From: Candidatus Bathyarchaeota archaeon B26-1 | GTDB taxonomy: Archaea; Thermoproteota; Bathyarchaeia; Bathyarchaeales; B26-1 | Direction: 5' to 3' | DNA: 14,879 nucleotides | Assembly (NCBI GenBank): GCA_001593925.1 | Contig: LUCD01000056.1 | Coordinates: 1-14,879, forward strand | Shown here: positions 11,962-14,879 of the stretch, one piece after another | Position numbering within the stretch: the stretch's first letter is position 1 | How the letters are laid out: every line of letters begins with the position of its first letter | Translations under genes and position numbers: made by a program | The notes under the pieces: generated by a model | Seen by the model: only the letters and a program-made list of their open reading frames with translations | Told to the model about the DNA's origin: nothing | The model's database searches: none

Positions 11962-12504
11962 ATGAATAAGCGGAAGATAAAGATCATGTACTTCTACTCC
12001 GACTTGTACGAGAGCGCCCGTAAACTCTCTAAGCTGAGCAAGAAGATTCGGGAGGAGGTCGGCGACGTCAAGATACACCTAGTAAACATCGAGGACTCCA
12101 GTAACAACGATTTAACCGAACTCTACGGCGTAAGCGCGGTTCCAGTAATGATCTTCCTGACGTCCAAGGGGAAGGTTGCGGCTAGGAGGTCGGCTTCCCT
12201 CTCAGATGTGAAGGTCATCCACGAGGTCGCTGACAGGATACACAGAGGTGAACTTCCGAATCCTGAAGCCGAGAAGCTGAGAGCCAAGATACTGGAGGTC
12301 TTCAACTCCGCTACGCAGAGGAGCGAACTAACGCAGCTTATTGTGGACCAGATTAGGAACGATATCCTAGAAGCGGACTCCGAGTCCGAGATATACGAAC
12401 TCATAAACTCCCACATAAGCCTCATAAACCATACAATATGCGACTTGGAACAGTTTAAACGGGCTCTGCAGAGGTTCTCCAGAAAGCCGGACTTCCTCGT
12501 ATAG
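11962..12504 (+). CDS. Thioredoxin-fold protein without CxxC, with a helical C-terminal extension
   Basis: Residues 1-95 show the thioredoxin pattern: beta strand 'KIKIMYFYSD', a helix, 'VKIHLVNIED', then 'ELYGVSAVPVMIFLTSKGKVA', where P61 sits at the cis-proline position. The place where CxxC should be ('FYSDLYESARKL') has no cysteine, so it cannot act as a dithiol oxidoreductase; a binding or chaperone role is more likely. Residues 96-180 form a separate helical, charged part ('AEKLRAKILEVFNSATQRSELTQLI') with a single cysteine. Possibly archaeal-lineage specific; no named family was recognised for the C-terminal part. ATG 11962 has AGGAGGGG (11949-11956) five bases upstream. It converges on valS with 16 bases between the stops. 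Confidence 0.75.
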   Translation: MNKRKIKIMYFYSDLYESARKLSKLSKKIREEVGDVKIHLVNIEDSSNNDLTELYGVSAVPVMIFLTSKGKVAARRSASLSDVKVIHEVADRIHRGELPNPEAEKLRAKILEVFNSATQRSELTQLIVDQIRNDILEADSESEIYELINSHISLINHTICDLEQFKRALQRFSRKPDFLV

Positions 12505-12520
12505 TCCTGTGGGAGCGCCG

Positions 12521-14879
12521 TCAAGATTCCCGCTTCTTGAGGATGAACACGGCCTCCGATAGAGGCTTCACTTCACCCTCCTCCGGCTTCGGCTTACCGA
12601 ACCTAAGCTCCCTTATCCTGTGCATCGCCTCTAGGTCTTGAGCTAAGGGCTTCAGGCCCTCCGCGGCGTAGACCGTCGCGTCAATCTCTTGATTCAAGGC
12701 GAGGCCCTCCTCCTTCTTATATCTCCAAATCGTGTTGTTGAACTCCATGAAAGCCTCCAGTATCTCTCTCAGATCGCTCCTCCATTCAGGCTTCTCCTCC
12801 GGGAAGGTTTGGGTGTGGATGCTCTCTTCTGAGTAGAGTTCCAGCCATATAGCCTCCGTTATGAAGGGGCAGATTGGGGCTAGTAGCCTCAAGAGGACGT
12901 TCAGGCAAGTGTGGAGCGTGTACCATGCTCCGCGCTGGAGCTCCGGGCTGAAGCGGCCGCTCCTGTTGTAGGCTCTAGACTTGACGGCCTCTATGTAATG
13001 GTCGGCGAAGACGTTCCACATGAAGGTTCTGATAGCCTCGGCTGAGGCGTGAACGTCCATCTTCTCGTATCCTAGCCTGCACTTCTCAATAAGCCCGTTC
13101 AGCTCGGCTAGGATCATACGGTCTAGGGGTGCAAGCTCGTAGCCCTCAGAGACCTGCGGGAAGCTCGAGATGAACCTCGCTATGTTCCAAATCTTGGTTA
13201 GGAACTTCGAGTTTCCCTTTATCCTCTTGAAGGAGCACCTGATGTCCCCCCTCGTTATGTTGCCCTCTAAAGCCGACCACACCCTGAAGGCTTCCCCACC
13301 AAACTTCTCGATGACCTCCTGAGGGTCTATAACGTTCCCTAGGCTCTTGCTCATCTTCCGACCTTCCTCGTCGACGACGTGCATGTGAATCCAAGCCTTC
13401 TTGAAGGGAGCCTTCCCAAAGAGGAGGTAAGCCTTCAGCATCGTGAAGTAGAGCCAGTTCCGGACGATCTCTTTTCCTTGAGGCCTCAACGTGCACGGGA
13501 AGTTCTTGTGGAAGAACTCTTTGTCCCAGAGGTAGCCGAGTATGTAAACCTCTGAGGTTGCGGAGTCGAACCACGTGTCGAAGGTTCTCTCTTCGCCGCG
13601 GAACTCCGTGCATCCGCAGTTGGGACACTTCTCGATGGGAGGCTTCTCCCTCCAAGGCTGGTAGTACCTGCCCGGCTCCGGCACGTAGGTGTATCCGCAC
13701 CCCTTACAGTACCAGAGCGGTATCTCCGTCCCGTAGTACCTCCTCCTCGAGATGACCCAGTCTACCTCCACGGAGTTAATCCAGTCGATGAGTATCTGTT
13801 TGCTCTCAGGAGCGAAGAACTCGATCTCGTCGGCGAGCCTAAGAATCTCTTCTTTAAACTCGACCTGTTTGAGGTAGAGCTCCTTCATCGGGACGAACTC
13901 TATCGGGTTCTTCGACCTCCAACAGGTGGGTCTCCTCTGGCGAATCCTCTCGACTTTCACTATTAACCCTTCAGCCTTCAGGTCTTCTATGATCCTGCGT
14001 CTAGCCTCCTCAACCTTCAATCCTCTATAGGCTCCAGCCTTCTCGTTCATCCTCCCGTCAGGCTCTATGGCGTAGATCGGGTCTAGGTTGAGCTCCCTGA
14101 GGATTCTCACGTCGCTGTAGTCTCCGAAACTGCAGATCATCACGAGGCCCGAGCCGAAGTCGGGCTTCGCGTACGGGTGAGGCCTAATCTCAACCCTATG
14201 CCCATATATTGGAACGATGGCGTGTTTCCCCTCTAAGTGCTGGTACCGCTCGTCGGCCGGGTTGTAGAGGACGATCCTACACGAGCAGAGGAGCTCAGGC
14301 CTAGTCGTGGCGATTATTATGTCCTCACCCGTCTCCTCAACCCTGAACTTTATGTAGTTTAGGTCTGTCTCCTCCTCGACGTACTCGACCTCGGCGTCGG
14401 AGATCGTTGTGCGGCAGACAGGGCAGTAGTTGGTAGTCTTCTCATCCTCGTATATTAGGCCTCTCTTCCAGAACTCTATGAATGTCTCTTGGGTTAGCCT
14501 CCTATACTCCGGGTCGTCGGTCTCGTATAGGCCTCCGATCTCATGTTGGAGCTTCCAGGAGTTGCAGCTCAAACCGAGCCTCTTGAAGGTCTCTAAGGAT
14601 CGGTCTCCGCTCTCCCGAAGAATTATCTTACACTTCTCTATGAACTCCTCACGCGGGGTCTCATGCATCGTTATCTTGAAGGTCTTCTCAGCTTGAACCT
14701 CCACTGGAAGCCCGTTCTTGTCGAGGCCCATCGGGAAGAGAACGTTGTAACCAGCCATCCTCCTATACCTAGCGAAGACGTCCATCCAGACGTACGTGTA
14801 CGCCTGCCCTATGTGGATCGGCGTATTCACGTATGGTGGGGGAGTGTCAATACTGAAGACGGGTTTTCCGCTTTCCTTC
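12521..14879 (-). CDS. valS: Valyl-tRNA synthetase, N-terminus cut by window edge
   Basis: About 785 residues are visible; the frame runs to the right edge, so only a short N-terminal part is missing. This class I synthetase charges tRNA-Val and edits mischarged threonine. The HIGH motif is present as 'PPPYVNTPIHIGQAYTY' (HIGQ at 14804-14815), followed by 'GLDKNGLPVE'. The editing domain carries 'ATTRPELLCS' and 'GSGLVMICSFGDYSD'. 'DWVISRRRYYGTEIPLWY' leads to cysteine pairs (YCKGCG, KCPNCGC), and an earlier pair is in 'NYCPVCRTTISDAE'. The KMSKS loop is exact (13343-13357), followed by the helical anticodon-binding domain. The overall pattern is that of the archaeal ValRS branch. GTG 14830 is internal (the motif upstream continues 'FSIDTPPPY') and is not the start. 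The gene converges on the thioredoxin-fold gene. Confidence 0.95.
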   Translation of the reverse strand, partial: KESGKPVFSIDTPPPYVNTPIHIGQAYTYVWMDVFARYRRMAGYNVLFPMGLDKNGLPVEVQAEKTFKITMHETPREEFIEKCKIILRESGDRSLETFKRLGLSCNSWKLQHEIGGLYETDDPEYRRLTQETFIEFWKRGLIYEDEKTTNYCPVCRTTISDAEVEYVEEETDLNYIKFRVEETGEDIIIATTRPELLCSCRIVLYNPADERYQHLEGKHAIVPIYGHRVEIRPHPYAKPDFGSGLVMICSFGDYSDVRILRELNLDPIYAIEPDGRMNEKAGAYRGLKVEEARRRIIEDLKAEGLIVKVERIRQRRPTCWRSKNPIEFVPMKELYLKQVEFKEEILRLADEIEFFAPESKQILIDWINSVEVDWVISRRRYYGTEIPLWYCKGCGYTYVPEPGRYYQPWREKPPIEKCPNCGCTEFRGEERTFDTWFDSATSEVYILGYLWDKEFFHKNFPCTLRPQGKEIVRNWLYFTMLKAYLLFGKAPFKKAWIHMHVVDEEGRKMSKSLGNVIDPQEVIEKFGGEAFRVWSALEGNITRGDIRCSFKRIKGNSKFLTKIWNIARFISSFPQVSEGYELAPLDRMILAELNGLIEKCRLGYEKMDVHASAEAIRTFMWNVFADHYIEAVKSRAYNRSGRFSPELQRGAWYTLHTCLNVLLRLLAPICPFITEAIWLELYSEESIHTQTFPEEKPEWRSDLREILEAFMEFNNTIWRYKKEEGLALNQEIDATVYAAEGLKPLAQDLEAMHRIRELRFGKPKPEEGEVKPLSEAVFILKKRES

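Noticed and set aside
13146..13700. 184-residue minus-strand frame within valS
   Set aside because: It is Arg/His-rich shadow coding in another frame of the same strand as valS, which contains the exact KMSKS region here.

Overview
The window is archaeal chromosomal DNA, most likely from the TACK/Thermoproteota side; Bathyarchaeia is a guess, not a demonstration. The signs are an EF-1A with the archaeal/eukaryotic G-domain, aIF1A, a crenarchaeal-type single-OB-fold SSB with an Arg/Gly/Tyr tail, an archaeal-type ValRS, a UPF0148/p27-like zinc protein, AT-rich TATA boxes about 25 bases before predicted transcript starts, and Shine-Dalgarno sequences of the GGAGGTGA type with frequent GTG/TTG starts. 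No rRNA or tRNA gene and no CRISPR array were seen.

Layout, left to right. At 1-490 (minus) is the visible part of a four-cluster ferredoxin-like electron-transfer protein, divergent from a type I sulfatase (748-2250). The sulfatase is followed 25 bases later by a URO-D/methyltransferase-superfamily gene (2276-3332) split by a +1 frameshift in a homopolymer stretch. Then comes a DUF998 membrane protein (minus).

Positions 4090-5891 form a mobile element: an IS6-like transposase between 17-bp inverted repeats (707 bp), then a gene for a secreted, membrane-anchored Ig-fold protein, then a third identical copy of the inverted repeat. The outer pair of repeats, not the inner pair, is flanked by the 8-bp direct repeat TTGTTAGG, so IS plus passenger gene appear to have inserted as one unit. 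The site overlaps the stop codon of the aIF1A gene and leaves that codon intact.

At 5895-7657 are information-processing and small regulatory genes: aIF1A and SSB (minus, possibly co-transcribed), a solitary DUF5615-type PIN-like protein (plus), a 65-codon winged-helix reading frame with no usable start codon although a strong ribosome binding site precedes it (minus), and a small zinc-ribbon protein (minus). The 7.66-8.32 kb stretch is gene-poor and AT-rich with one weak small gene. An aldo/keto reductase (minus) follows.

The right part is housekeeping: UPF0148 protein (plus) and thymidylate kinase (minus) meeting tail to tail with overlapping stop codons, EF-1A (plus) behind two possible TATA boxes, a thioredoxin-fold protein without a CxxC motif (plus), and valyl-tRNA synthetase (minus) running off the right edge. 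Translation genes (EF-1A, aIF1A, ValRS) and DNA metabolism genes (SSB, Tmk) dominate; the sulfatase/URO-D pair and the mobile element are the accessory parts.
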